NCBI RefSeq assembly: GCF_014905175.1
Contig: NC_057788.1
Span: forward strand, 28,304,154 to 28,368,153
From: Aphidius gifuensis
Taxonomy: Eukaryota > Arthropoda > Insecta > Hymenoptera > Braconidae
DNA length: 64,000 nt
Direction: 5' to 3'
Shown here: positions 38,535 to 52,510 of the stretch, piece after piece
How positions within the stretch are numbered: the first letter of the stretch is position 1
Layout: every line of letters begins with the position of its first letter
The notes under the pieces: model-generated
Databases searched by the model: none
Told to the model about the DNA's origin: nothing
What the model saw: only the letters and a program-made list of their open reading frames with translations
Made by a program: the position numbers and the translations under genes

Positions 38535-41500
38535 GTATGTTCTCTTCAACAACGTTTCTTTTTTCATGTATAAGATGAGTCAGCTAATTTTTTTATTTTA
38601 TTTTTTTTTCTCCTTTAAACTCTTCTTTGCTGCCTAAGGGAATCGCATGTTTCATGAACTTTTCTGACTGCAGATAGTTTTTTTCAAAAATTTTAAAAAA
38701 GTTTTTTCAAAAATCTATGCTTTTATCATGGCAATTATATGAGTAGAAGATTTATATATAAAATTAACAGAGATGGTTTATATGACAAGTTGAATATTGG
38801 ATTAATTATAATAATTTATAACGAATCCATTAAAAGCACTTAATGGTATAATCTTTAAAAATACTCACTTAATAAAATGCACGGATTACGGTAGCTATTT
38901 GATATAAATATATTCGTTTCACTAAAATTACATGTACAAAGTTGGGTAATAAATCTCTGTACATTTTTCAATTAGTCGATTTAATTTTAATTATAATTTA
39001 ATTGTAAAATCAGTCGTTCAAAGGATCAAAGAAAATGTCTAGAATTTCATACGTTTTGAAAAAAAAATTATAGTAATAATTTACTAAAAATAACGAAACA
39101 ATTTTAAAATGATAAAAAAAAAATATTTATTGAAGAGAAAAATTAGTTTTTTGGGTATACTAGAAATTAAATTTGCAAGGTTGTTGATTTTCGTTTGTTT
39201 TTTTTTATAGATTATAGTTTAAAAAATTTAAAAATATGCAAAATTAAATTATTAATATTATCTTTATTATTTTTTCTCATTAGTAATTAAAAATTTAAAT
39301 GAAAAACATTTTAAAGTGAATGTTTTTTTTTTTTTCTTTATAATATGTCTCATAAACAATAAGCATAATAATCCTAGCTTTACATTGAAAAAATAAAATA
39401 TTATAATAACCTAATAATTTGAGGATGTAGGAACGGTTTCTCTCAATTTCATGGTAAAAGTTTTTCCCATTATACGTGTTACGTACAAAACAAGTTAGGT
39501 TTAATAGTAAGCTATAAAAGTTTTACACTTTTTCACAGCTGTATTGTAGAGTGCCAGAAAACTAAATAAAAAAAAAATAAAATAAATAGTAATAATGATA
39601 ATAGATGAAAAAAAAAAAAATTATAACAAATAAATAAACAAGAAAAATTGAATTTTCTTGTCATGAAATTTTGATGAAGATGATTTTAATTTATATGATG
39701 GGGAAAAAAAAAAAAAAAAACAGTAATAAAAATAATAATTAAAAGACTTGTAATCAGAATAACGAGCATTAAAATATATATTCTCATAAAAGTCATTTGG
39801 ACGGCAATTCGCACGGCATTCGCGAAAATTTGTCGTTTTCACCATTTGTTTGATCATTTTGAAATAGAATCAGCAATGAAAGATGCAATCTTGACTCGTC
39901 GGGAGCCAAATGAGCCATGCAATTAATATGAAGCTTCATCGCACTGGTGCCACATTAAGGACAAGTAGTTTTTGGAATAGGTCACTTGCATAAATCTGCT
40001 ATGTTTTATAATTTATTACTGTATTTTATTTTAATTTTTTTTTTAGACTTTTTGCTATTATAAATAGAACGCTATCCACTTCACTCTAGTTTAAAGATTT
40101 TTTTTATGTAATAGCTGGGTGTTGTTTAAATACAAGTCATGGTAAAATATAAAATTTAAAAAAATATAAAAATAAATAAAATTTAATTTCGAAAATTTAA
40201 GAACATTTTTATTATGAAGTAGTTTAAATACTAGAAATATTATTCCGTGGAATTTTTATTCAGAAATATTTTTTAAACACAAATATGACTGATTGCAAAA
40301 TTACAAAATTTATAATTGATATAAAAAAAATAAAAATAGTTGAATTTAAATTTTAAAACTTTCAAAATAATTATATTTAGGTGATGTTTGAATACCTAAG
40401 AAATAATATCATGAAATTTCTATTTAATAATATATTTTTTTTAAACAAATCTACAAAAAAAGTACGGAATTTGTCGTTGAAATATTTCAAATATTTTAAA
40501 ATACTTTTAAATTTAATAACAATGAAATTCTTAATGGAAAAATCAAGATGAATAAAAATATTGTCCGAAAATTGTGATGGTGAATATCACAAATTTTCTA
40601 GAAAATAAAAAGAACATAAGCGTATTTTTTTTTCATCGCTATTCGTAATAGGAAAAGAATTGATATATTACCGCTCTAGATGCTAACACCGAAACGATTT
40701 GGCAAATTTCCAGTTTTGACTTTATCAGATATATTCGCTGGGTTACAACTCAGTACTTTCAAAACCAAAGTGAAATTTAAAAAAAAAAGAAATAAAATTA
40801 TATTTTCATCATTTATAGACAATTTGTAAAATAAATTAATTTGCAAATTTTAAATTATTCAAATAAATTTTACTATTTAATTTAATTAAAAATTATTTTT
40901 GTCATTGGAATGTCAAAGATTCATGTAGTCAAAAAAATTATCCAAGTAAGAGTTTATAAAACAAGACAAGACTAAATAAAGGCTCTATTATCTCACCAGA
41001 AATATTTTTAACGTATGATAACATAATTGATGAGAGTGCTTAAGCTACTTGATAATGCAAATATGAAAGCTTATTATTTGCAATATACATTGTATATATC
41101 TCATATTAATTGTGCATTTGCATCAAATTTCATGAAAGAAAATGGCTTCATAATAATAATAATTGTAAAATACGGCTTGTTGAAAATTGTAGTCTGTGGA
41201 TTGTGCAATGAGGATGAATAAAAAAGATTCGTATATAGGCAAATGCATGAACTGTAAATAACGTGAACCTCATGATTTCCCGTAATTTCGATGCCAATAT
41301 TCTATGATGGCTGCCACTATTGGTTGAGTGGACATTGGATGATGTGATGAACGAAATATATAACTCAAAATTATCTGGAATTGATGCTTTTCTGATGGTG
41401 TAATTTATCATAGACTAGAAAATAAATATCAAAAAAAATATACCCAGTAGGAAAAATAGATAAATAAATATTTGACTGTGCATAGTTTGAAAAAAAAAAA

Positions 41501-42419
41501 AAAAAAATGCAAAACTAGCGATTGTAGGTTGATATTAATTTTGATATCCATATTGCAAACTTGTTTCAGTTGAGTGAGTATATACGAACAAATGAAAAAA
41601 TAAATAAAAAAAAAATAAAAATTCAATTGTTGGTCAAAGTTGTGGAAATTAATATATACTGGAGGTGGTAAAATAAAAAGCAATAAAGCATTTGTATTGC
41701 AATTTTGGAAAATACACGCCACAAACATGTTACAAGTTTTATTAACAAATAAACGAAATTTAGTAAATAGTGTTGTGGTGTTATAACGAATATCAGTAAT
41801 TCAATATGCAGCTCATACAGCGAGAGGTAAAAAATCATGATAATATTTTTTATTTTGTAATTTGAGGATAATAGATTTTCAGCCATATATCGATGCTCAT
41901 TAATTATTAACACATGGCATATCATAATTCATATTTGACAAGTTTTAAGTAGACAATTTCCAAGCTCAATGTGCACATTTTGTCTTCAAGTCAACGACCA
42001 TGCCAGGGTAAAACTTTTCATAATCCGAAAAATCAAATGGAGTGTCAGTGACAAACTGTCACAGAGGTCGAATAATTCTATCTGCTTCAACAGATTTATT
42101 ATCACATTTTTCTTCTTTTTTTTTTTCATTGGAATAAATTTATATATACGAAAAGAAAATAGTAACAATTTTTGAAAAAACAAATGCATTTTGAGATATG
42201 ATTACTTAGAAAAAAAATAACAACTAACATCTAAAAAACTAAATAAGTACGTATATTTTTATTCGTAATAAAAATAAAAATAAAAAAACTAAAATAGATA
42301 AAAACTATTTTAAAAAAAATGTTAGTCGTCTTTCGTAATGTCAAGGTATCATGATGGTAGCAATTCAGAGGACAAACGAAAGAAATGAAACGAGAATAAA
42401 CGGTGACTTTTAAATCTAC
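38535..42419. other. A+T-rich non-coding DNA
   Basis: No supported gene. A minus-strand frame at 39621-39857 starts with a varied stretch (MIKQMVKTTNFRECRANCRP) and then degenerates into Tyr/Phe; not recognised. Another at 41148-41411 is similar in quality. Confidence 0.5.
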
Positions 42420-42725
42420 GAGATTTCACCTCTAAGATGAGAAGTAGAGTGAAGAAGTCCCACAAGCACTCGTATAAACGAGGTCATTTGTACATGTGCC
42501 CAAGTTAGTCGGCCAATCTTTACTATTTCGTTCTCTTTTTCTATTTTCTATCTTTGTCTATTTTCCTCCCTCTTTTTTTCCTCAATTTCTCTATCTAAAT
42601 GTCTCTATCTTTTTTCATTCCCATTCCAAAAGAGAAAAGGGGTATGCAACAGACCGTGAGAGTTCACAGTGATTGCTGTCGTTTCATGGAATTGCCGGAG
42701 GGTTAGACACTCACATACCTTACTC
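42420..42725. promoter_or_regulatory. Complex patch with a 110-base pyrimidine-rich tract
   Basis: From about 42515 to 42630 the plus strand is mostly C and T, followed by purine-rich and then mixed, CpG-bearing sequence ending CACTCACATACC near 42720. On the minus strand that last piece gives AAG|GTATGTGAG, a consensus donor shape, but the sequence upstream of it is A+T-rich. A 20-residue frame begins MQQTVRVHSDCC near 42643. A promoter with a GAGA-type (CT/GA) tract is one reading; a plus-strand splice acceptor with a very long pyrimidine tract is another. Confidence 0.3.
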
Positions 42726-45700
42726 AAACATAATGTAATCTATGATACTAATTAACAATATGTATATACAAAATTGTCAAACTTTTACTCATATTCAAAA
42801 TTTTAAACAAGCTCATTTACGTCAAGTGTAAATAATAATATATAACATAGTTTAAAATAATATAGCGGTTTATCATATCATTAAAAAATAATAACAATAA
42901 AAAAAAGAACAATTTTTCAACAAGTAAAATAATTTATCAAATTTATAAATTAATTAAGTGTTTTATAAATAAATGATTTATTTAATTAAAAATTTTCATA
43001 TAATTGAATTAAAAGTTTAGAAAACATTTTATAAATAATACCAATAACCCTTGAACATAAATGAAAAATCCAACTGCATGGAAAATATCAATTATTCATG
43101 TGCACAATAAAGCTTAAGGTATACATACAATGTATTGTATTGAAAACTAGTGATTTACACAAACCATAACATTATTTACAAATCCCTGAAGTAACATAAA
43201 TCAGAGGTTATGATAAAGTCACACAGACTTGTTCATAGTGGTGTGAACTTCAATCTTCATCTCAACGATTGCTGTCTTCTTCGTTTGCCACATTATTTTA
43301 TTTATTTTTTATTTTTTCTTCTTTGAACAAACTAACCATCTATATAGCTAGTTTACCAAGTTCCTGTATCCCTTGGGTATCTGTTTTCTATCTAACCCTT
43401 GCTCTTAAAAAAAAAAATGTTTTCTTCGTATATAAAAAAAAAGTACGATACTTTTATAAGAACTCTTCGAAGCTATGCAAAAGCACGCAGCCTCGTTATT
43501 CAACGCTGAGTATAGATGTATGAGCTTGTATTGCCCAAAGCTTTATAAAAAAATATATAGAGCTTTTTTTTATTTATTTTTTACTTTTTTAGATAAGTGT
43601 TGTATAAACTACTCTTTCTCATGTACATTTTTCAAATCTTTTTCTAACATTTATAGCTTTTCCAATCACTTTTTTTTTTTTATTTTAATATTTTTATACT
43701 TTTATGATGTACAGTGTAAATGTTTGTCTTGTAAAAAAATTGTTAAATAATTTTCTATTAACGAAAAATTATTTTACCAATGAAATAAAAATGGATAAAA
43801 TAAATATTGGTATTTATATTCTGGAGTGAATTAAATATAGTTTTCTTTGGATTTTTTTTGTTATAAATTTTCTCGGTGTAAAAAAGAACAATGAATTTTG
43901 TGGAATAGGAAAACCTCTAAAGAAACTGTAGAATTTACCTTGAATAGATATATTGGTATATATACTTGAAGTAAAAAATATTTTTATTGCAGAAATAAAA
44001 AAAAATAAAGAAACAAATAAAATAGATGTAAGCTGTAAAACGAAATGTCACAAATGCTTACTGACCTCAGAGTTTTTTTAACTTCTTTGGCAAGAGAATA
44101 AAAGATTTTGATTTAACATGGAGAGAAAAAGTAAGATTGCGCTTAGGTACTCACGAGTCTCAGAAATTTGTCTATTCGTTTAGAAAAAATTACTTCTGGA
44201 AATCAGCCAATAATCGTTGAGATGACGTAAGTTCACATTGCCATTATCAATTTTTTATTGAGATTGAAAATAACTTATAACTTGTTAGTAAATTTTATTA
44301 AACTTTGATGAATCATTCGACATTTCTTGCATATGTAACAAGTTGAATAAAAAAAAAAATAAAAAGAAAAATAATACTATCAAAATTTCTTGATAAATTT
44401 AAAATGAAAATAGATAAAATAAACTGCAATTTGCATGAGAGTTTATTTGCTTCAATTGTTACAAACACAATGGATAAATTATCAAATGCAATTTCTATTA
44501 TTTTATCATTATTTACGTTAATAGCTTTATGAACATAATGAATTCTTGGTTGTTGAAATGATGGTATTTTCCTCAACAGCTCAATTTAGTAAATAATAAT
44601 TGTAGTATACGAATACATTTGTACTAAATTATATTTGAACAGTAGAATGAGAAAACAGTTTTATTATCAAAGTACAAAACTAAGTGAAAGTGATGCGGAT
44701 TTTGTAGAAATAAAAAAAAATGTACCTTCGAAAAGTTGGCTTGTTGAAAGGTTTTGTAACTTACCCATTTCAACAATTCACAATGGTAATTAATCTGCTT
44801 GTAAAGCTTTTCACTGTAAATTCTAAAATCTTTTAACAATTTTACTATTTTATATGTGATTCTATTTAAATTGTCTATTTAAATCGGTTTATTTTAATGA
44901 ATTTCTCAAACCCATATTTTATCAATTTTAAAATTAATATTAAAAAAATAATTTAAATAATTTATACTATATTGTCAAGTACAAAAATAAGTAAATTTTT
45001 GAGTAATAAAATGCATGATAAACTTAAAGTTATTAGTATAATTTAACCACAACATTATCTAAATGACCGAGAAAATTTTTTAGCAACTATTTTGAATCGT
45101 TTTGCCTTCGTAAATGTTACTTTATTTTATAAATAATTTAAAACCTATACCACATCGTTATACAACATGGATTAATAATTTACATTCCATTAAAAATATA
45201 ACTATTATCCATTTACCTTTTCTTCTATGTTTTTTGTAAATTATTTTTTTTTATTTTAAAAATTTTTTGTGATCAAGTTTGCTTCATAAGTAGCAGAAAA
45301 ATGTATTTAATTTATTTTTAATAATGAAGATTGAAGCAATTAGCATTTGTAAAGAGATACAATTTGGAAATTGAACCGTCAAAGCAATGATACAGCTATT
45401 TATTCTCATTAAACTACATTTTATTTCTCTCTATTTGAAATGGAGACATTTCGCACGTTCAGCTATTTTAAAAAGCAATCGTTTGGAAAGGTGATATATG
45501 TGTATACTTTGATCAACCCAAAAGTACAATGTACAAAGTTCCGATATAATTTTTTTTTTTTTTTTTTTTATTCCTCGAGGATCAATGGTTTTAAAAGATT
45601 GATCAGCATTTAATTTTACCCTCGGTTTTATTCTTTATTTAACCCTAATTTTAAACTGCATATCTATAATCTAGTGTTTGATTACTATTAAAAAAAAAAA

Positions 45701-48700
45701 TGTCATTCAATAGGGAGAAAAAAAATTACTTTAGATGATAAGGCTCTACTGATGACTGTGGTTATATCCCGAGTTATCACGCACAGTGAAATAAAATTTA
45801 AAACCATTTAAACAAAATGATTTTGTAAAAAAAAAAAAAATAAATTGAGTCATGGTGATAAATACACAAGATGACAACAACTTTTTTCAGAATGATGTAT
45901 GTCAAAGAATTTACTAAAACATATATCGTTCAAAGCCTTAAGTTGAAAAGAAAAAAAATATTATCAGGCATCAAATGGCGCACGCAATCCAAGCTACGAA
46001 TAATTCGTCGTAACTTTTTTTTTTTTCGTTATCAGTATATCAACATAAGCTCATATAAATTTACCAAGTGAACGTTCAATTTAAGGCTCAATTATGTTGA
46101 CATGAATGTGATAATTTATATTTTAATCTTAAATAAATTAGTAAGCTCTAAATAATACATAAAAAAAATTTTAAAAAACAATTAAAGATTGTGTAGAATA
46201 AATTGAAAGATAAAAAAGTGGAATAAAAAAAATATATATATTTTATTTTCCAATGACAATTAAATTTTCTTTGACATGCATTGTTTTGGAACAATAATCA
46301 CCAAAATCAAAAGAGATTCTCATGTACACACCTCTTCTATCTTTCCAGCTAATTAGACAAAACTCGACTGAGCTTGGTTACGAGTTCTTAATAAAGTTTA
46401 CAAAGCAAAGCCCACTAAAAAAAAAAAAAGTAAAAAAATCAAAGTAAAGTTGAAAAGAAGAATAAGAAAAAATAAAAAAATAAAAGTAGATTGAATGGTT
46501 TCTACATGTTAGAGTGCATTGTTGACGAGGCTTTATGAAATTATGATTTCAGTATGTATAGCTCCTGTGGTTGACAGATGCCACAAGAATATCTATGAAT
46601 TTTTTATTCCCTGCACGCGCGATGCACTATCAAGGGTTTTCTTCAACGCGAAAAAAAAAAAAAAAGAAATATCATATAGGATCAAAAATAGGGTGTGGTT
46701 AAAGTTCATGTAGTACACAAACACATTCTGCTTTTGCACGTTCTGTACTTTTTGCACGTACAATATATACATAGACCCCGTGAGAGTCACTACTTAAAAA
46801 TGCATTTTCATGTCTTCCGTTTTTTTATTTTTAAACTTTTTCTTTTTTTTGTCGAGCCCTACATTTTTCTTTCGAAAGGTTTTCATCTATACCTTTGGTT
46901 TTCTCATCTACCAAGCTATCAAGCTTATCTAAAAGCACTTTCTTTTTATTTTAGTATATCCTAGAAATCAAAATTACAGTCTGTGATAATTCATAAGAAA
47001 AATTATATAATTCTTTTATTTTTAAAAGATAATGTAAACTTATTTTTATATTTTTTTAAAGAACGCATCAAGAGATATTTTTAAAAATATAAATTGAAAC
47101 TCATTGTTGGCTCAGACATACATAATTATAAAAAATTTTACTACAAAATCAATCAATAATTCAAATGAAATTGAACAATAATCTAAACAATCAAAATTCA
47201 ATGTAATATTTATGATGTATTATTCAAAATTTTATGTTTGTATTGTTGAAATGTCCTTTCAAATATTCTATTGTTACAACATGACGGCTTTTAGAACGTC
47301 TAATGCATTTTCCAAGATTCTATATGTACCAAAATACAGAAACAACAATTTATATATAATATATATATTGTATAAACCCGGTTCACACTTGATCAGAAGT
47401 TTAAGTATTTCCATTTGGTCTTACTATTGTTAAAGTTTGGTAACATTGTTCATTGTTTTATTTAGCTTAAATATACACTACCTATGGGATAAATCAATTT
47501 ATCATGTTATCACCTTATCAGAAATATATCTTACATTTATAACTGAAGTTTCGTTAGATTAAAATCTTTGTATTTTGAATTACGTTGTTGTGTAATGTTA
47601 TAATTTTATCTGTAGTTATAACAAAGTTAACGAAATGAAAGCTTAATACTTTATGAATATTTTTATCTATATATATATTTTTTTTTGGACATTTGTTCAA
47701 CGACTAAAATATATATATCTACTTGAAATAAAAAAATATATATTTACTTTAAGTGTAGCGGAAAAAAAAACTAAGCACATGGCTTATGTGAAATACTTTT
47801 ATTAATTTTATTGTTATTATCATTCTATGTTTCTACATAGTTATATATATATAAAATAAATGTCACTATATTCTGAGCTATAGCAACCCACTCGCAAATA
47901 CCACTCAATACAATGAAACTACTTCAAGTGGAAAGACCAAAGCTGCGGGCAGGCGTACAATAATTCTACTTTACTGCCTCGAAAAACGGTAAATATATAT
48001 ACGACGATTGAGTACCGACAATATACTCAAAAATAATCCTATTCCAATTGATACATTTTTTTTTTATATTAATATTATGAAACTAATAAACAAAATAACA
48101 AAAAAAACAGTCGATTTTTGATGGAATAAAAATAAGCTGTTTGTCGTATTATAATTTGAATAGAAAAAAATTAATTTTATTATAAAACAATTATAAACAA
48201 TTGAAATAAAGTCGAAATAATTTTAATATTATTAAGGTTTTTATTTTTTATTAATTATTGAGTAAAAAAAAAATGATAAAAATTAAATGGGGTTTAATAT
48301 TTGTCAATGATTTAAGTAATATCAGGTCCACTACTTTTGAATGGACACATGATGTGAAAGTGCACTTTGGGGCTATTGATAATAGGATCCACTACTACTG
48401 ATTTCCATGACAATGAAAATCACCGAGTAATCCCGATCTACTCACGTAAATGTTCTATAAATTGCTTCGAAATGTCGAGTCAAATCACATCGTACATTGA
48501 AAGACGATTAGTAACTTTCCCAAGTCAGTCAATACTCAATTTTAGTTGCAATAATTTAATTTTCATTAATTATATTAATTAATTTTGTGTGTTGATAATA
48601 TTTAATTTTTAGCGCTAAAAATTTGTGTAAATACGTATTCATCAACTCAAAATACAAGAGAAACACTTGAAGAAAAAAAAAAAAAAAGAAAAACAAGATT

Positions 48701-49171
48701 GCATAAATAGCTTGCATATGGAATTATACACAAATTTTTTTTTTTATATTTATTTTCTTTTAAAAAAAAGTTTTTCAAAAAGAAAAAAAAATGCTTTATA
48801 AAACCAAAATAGCATATTAAATTTCTATAGAGTTTATTCACCACCAGGCAATCTTTTATATTTTTCTATTGAATGCAATTTTTTATTTTTTTTTTTTTTT
48901 CTAACCGAGCCTCAAGTTTTTTTTATCGTCCATGTTTGTACAGACAATATCTGTAAACTTTTATGATTTTATCTTGTTTTACTATACGGAAAATATAATC
49001 AAGCCAAGCCCATAGATAGACAACATAAATTTTTGATACATCGATTATTTAAATATATGTATTTATAAATATTGAAGCATGGAAAAATTAATATAAAAAT
49101 GTCGAATTTAAAAGTTATTGGAAAAGAACAAAAAAATTTATGACATGTAAACACAATAAGCCAAAATAGCT
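42726..49171. other. A+T-rich non-coding DNA
   Basis: No supported gene. A 20-base T run is at 45550-45569. Plus-strand frames near 46519-46713 (with a varied piece ISVCIAPVVDRCHKNIYEFF) and 48367-48582 are moderately complex but lack family signatures and good splice context. Confidence 0.5.
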
Positions 49172-50996
49172 GATCAATTTTTTCTCATCTGTATGATCGT
49201 TGGTGGAAAAATAGAAAAGAAAAAAAAAGCAACATGGAGTAATAAAAAAAAGCCTATATACTGTAACCCATTCTCTTGAAAAAAAATAGCTGTCCACATG
49301 GTAGCCACGAGTGACGAGACTGCACTCAACTGTAGCAAAAACATGGGCTTGCAATATGTTGAAAAAGCGATCTGTATACACAGGTAAATATATATATATT
49401 AAATTTTTACAAATATATGCCTCCACAAACGATATTATCAACCAGCTTGCGTAACCTCGTATTTATCAATTTTAATCCAAATATGAAAAAAACGAAATAA
49501 CAAAAAACAAAAATATATCCAACACAGTAACAATAATATTTATATTGTTAGTGTTTTTTTTTTATTCGTGTAAATGAAAATGCATTGTAGTTGTATGCTG
49601 CAATTAAAGCTATCCGTTTACAGAAACATCATCATATTGAAATGTTAGTCTGAACGACACGAGCAATGCTTTTAGTAGAAAAAAAAATTCAAAAAAAATT
49701 TATACCAAGTGTAACAAAATTCATCACTGATATGTAGCAATTTCAAATGAAGGTTTTTTTTTTTTTTAAACAATTCAGTGTATCGATTAATTCAAATAAA
49801 ATTAGTTACATGAAAAAAACAAAAAAATATTGTAAAATAAAATGGAAAATTTATTTAAAGGTAATTTAAAATCAGCTTATAGGTTATTGAAAATAAAAAT
49901 TATATAAAAAAAAAATAACATAAAATGCATTAATTGAGAAAGAACAATATAGGATATTTGTACATAGGTACCAACATAAAATAAATGAAATAGCAATATT
50001 TAAATAATAACCTCACATGAATTGCACTTTAGTAGTAATGCATGTGTATAAATTCGTTATCCTAATTATCGATGTATATGCAAACGAGTGGTTATATACG
50101 GAAACAAGACATTTTACAAAGCACCTCTTCATTTGTGAACAAATAAATTGCTATATATTTTTGATAATTATCATTGAATATATGAATATATTTTAATTAA
50201 AAAAAAATTTAACTTTTAATTATTGCAAGAATAAATGACTTTTAATATGAACAAAATATATCTTTATACGTATAAATAATATCTCTGAGCATAAATTTAA
50301 CTCAAGGAGTAAAAATTTTTGTATCTGCATTTTTTTTTTTTAACAGATAAATGACACCCATGAGAGTTTTTGCAAGGTGGATTGTAAGCCCCTAGATGAT
50401 TGTCCGAATATAAAGAGACAAGTATAGAGATAATTTTACTTCAACAATTGTGCCCTTTGGAGTAACAAAATATATTCTTACAAATAACTGTATCACGCGA
50501 ATCATTGTGACTTGGAAAATATATTTTCGTGTAAATATATTTTTTTTTTTTCATCTAGCACATTGAAAATAATTCGAAATTTGAAATTAAATAATTCAAG
50601 TACAGTTGAATTTATGGAAATGTTTTTTTTGTAAATGTTTGTAGTAAATGAAAAATATATCCATTATATAATATTTAGAAATATTATTATATAACTGTTA
50701 TTTCATATACATGTTCGACACATGTTGACGTTTGATTTTCCATCTAAAATTCACATTGTTTTTATTCAAATGAAAATTGAAAAAAAGTACGAGTATAATA
50801 TTCAATATAATTATATTCTATTAACGTCAAAAAAAAAAAAAAAACAAAAACAAATATGAATAATATATTTTTCGTTAAACAAAAATAATAAAAGTAAATA
50901 ATTTTGTGAAAATATTTAATGTAAAATTTCATTAAATGTAAATTAATATTTTATTAAAACTAATTACTTTTTATTTTTTATAAAAATGAAATTTCG
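49172..50996. repeat. Tandem duplication, copy A
   Basis: The copy starts at GATCAATTTTTTCTCAT and ends just before copy B. Shared landmarks with copy B include a 48-base identical block at 49339-49386 and a 40-base identical block at 50702-50741, with weaker similarity between them (for example around 50380 and 50535-50570). On the plus strand the 48-base block ends in CACAG|GTA, a donor shape, and its frame reads MGLQYVEKAICIHR; on the minus strand the same block reads PVYTDRFFNILQAHV. No terminal inverted repeats or transposase were found. Confidence 0.8.
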
Positions 50997-52510
50997 GATC
51001 ATTTTTTCTCATGAATGATCGTTGATGGAAAAATAGAAAGAAAAGAAGACCAAAAAAAAACCTATATACTTTTTCTTTTTTCTAAAAAATACCACGATAG
51101 CCACGATGACCCACTGCAATCTGGAAACATGGGCTTGCAATATGTTGAAAAAGCGATCTGTATACACAGGTATATATATATATTTTTTTACAAATATATG
51201 CCTCCACGGCGATTTATCAACCCTTGTAACCTCGTATTTTAAAATAATCCAAATATGAAAACGTACAAAAGCCAAAACAAAAATATTGAAATTGACAATA
51301 AATTTTATTGTTAGTGAATATTAATATTTCGTGTAAATGTAAAATTTTACAAATGTAGAAAATTAAAAAAATATGTACACTCGAAAAATTTGTTTGAAAC
51401 ATAAAATAAGTGTAATTGGCAATGAAGCAATTTTACAATAGTTATAAATTCATGTACCCAAATACCGCCCCAAATAAGCGGGAGGGGCGGTTTTTTTTAA
51501 ATACATGTAACTATAATAGAATAAAATTAAATAAATACAATAGATAAAATCAAACGATAATTTATTATAGAATAATTTATAATAATAATAAATATTTTAA
51601 AATCAAATTTTGGTATAAAAGAAAACATTTGAGATGTTAAAATTTCTGGACGTTATAACTGATGGTACTCAATAAATTTTGTGATGTGGAATAAAAACCT
51701 AATTCAGTATCATTTTAGCTAATTAATTTATATGCATCAAAGTGTTCATCCTAATAACTTTTTATTTTCTTTGTATTGTTAACTGTATTTACAATCTTTT
51801 TATCAATATATTACGGTATTATATCGGAATATTTTATTTATATTTTTTTAATAAAATTAAAATTTAATTTTAAATTAAAGAAAATATATTTTTAAAAACT
51901 TTGATAACTTCAATAAGTAACTCTGGCTGACTTTGAATAAAACACATTACAATATTTCGCCGTTAAAATTTATTTCATGTCTGTGCAGGTCTGATTGAAA
52001 GAATCGATTGTGAGCCAAATGCAGACGAAGATAAAAATCATCTGGAATTTCCAATGCGCAGAACAACGGCCGCGCAGTAATTTAATTTTTACTATGGCCC
52101 ATTAGAATTTTCGCTAAATTCATATTAACATATTTTTTTGAATACTGCACATTGAAATAACAACGAAATCGCGTAAAGTAGTAGATAAAGAATTGCTATG
52201 GTGCATTGTAATTTTTAGATGAAAATATATCGAATTTTTTAACATAACTATTATAAAATCTACAATATTCATATACATGTTCGACACATGTTGACGTTTG
52301 ATTTTCCTATAAAATTACTATGGTTTTATTCAAAGTATTAGAAAAGTAAGTATAATAATTTTTTAATTTAAATTTGTAAAAATTCCATGTTACAAATATG
52401 AATAATATATTTTATCGTTAAAGTAAAAAATCGAAATCTAAATATTATGGTCCGTTGAAAATTTTTAATGTAAAATAACATTGTTTTTAAATTAATATTT
52501 AATGTAAAAA
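50997..52510. repeat. Tandem duplication, copy B
   Basis: The copy begins GATCATTTTTTCTCAT at 50997 and fades after about 52505. The identical blocks are at 51125-51172 and 52268-52307. Offsets from copy A are 1786 bases for the first block and 1566 for the second, so the interior of B is 220 bases shorter. Copy B uniquely carries the G+C foldback at 51451-51507. Confidence 0.8.
51451..51507. repeat. G+C-rich foldback followed by T8 (terminator-like)
   Basis: ACCGCCCC (51464-51471), a 12-base loop, then GGGGCGGT (51484-51491) form an exact 8-bp stem that runs straight into T (51491-51498). Outer arms CATGTA (51451-51456) and TACATG (51502-51507) are also exact inverted copies. The shape is that of a bacterial intrinsic terminator, but no bacterial gene lies beside it; a small foldback insertion is the more likely origin. 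Confidence 0.7.

Noticed and set aside
41429..41925. Two overlapping minus-strand frames of about 100 codons
   Set aside because: Composition is Phe/Tyr/Ile/Leu/Asn from A+T-rich DNA with homopolymers; no motifs and no splice context.
49115..49441. 108-codon minus-strand frame sharing PVYTDRFFNILQAHV with a frame in the second duplicated unit
   Set aside because: The shared peptide comes only from the 48 identical bases; outside them the two frames do not align as protein, so it is the shadow of a DNA duplication, not evidence for a coding family.
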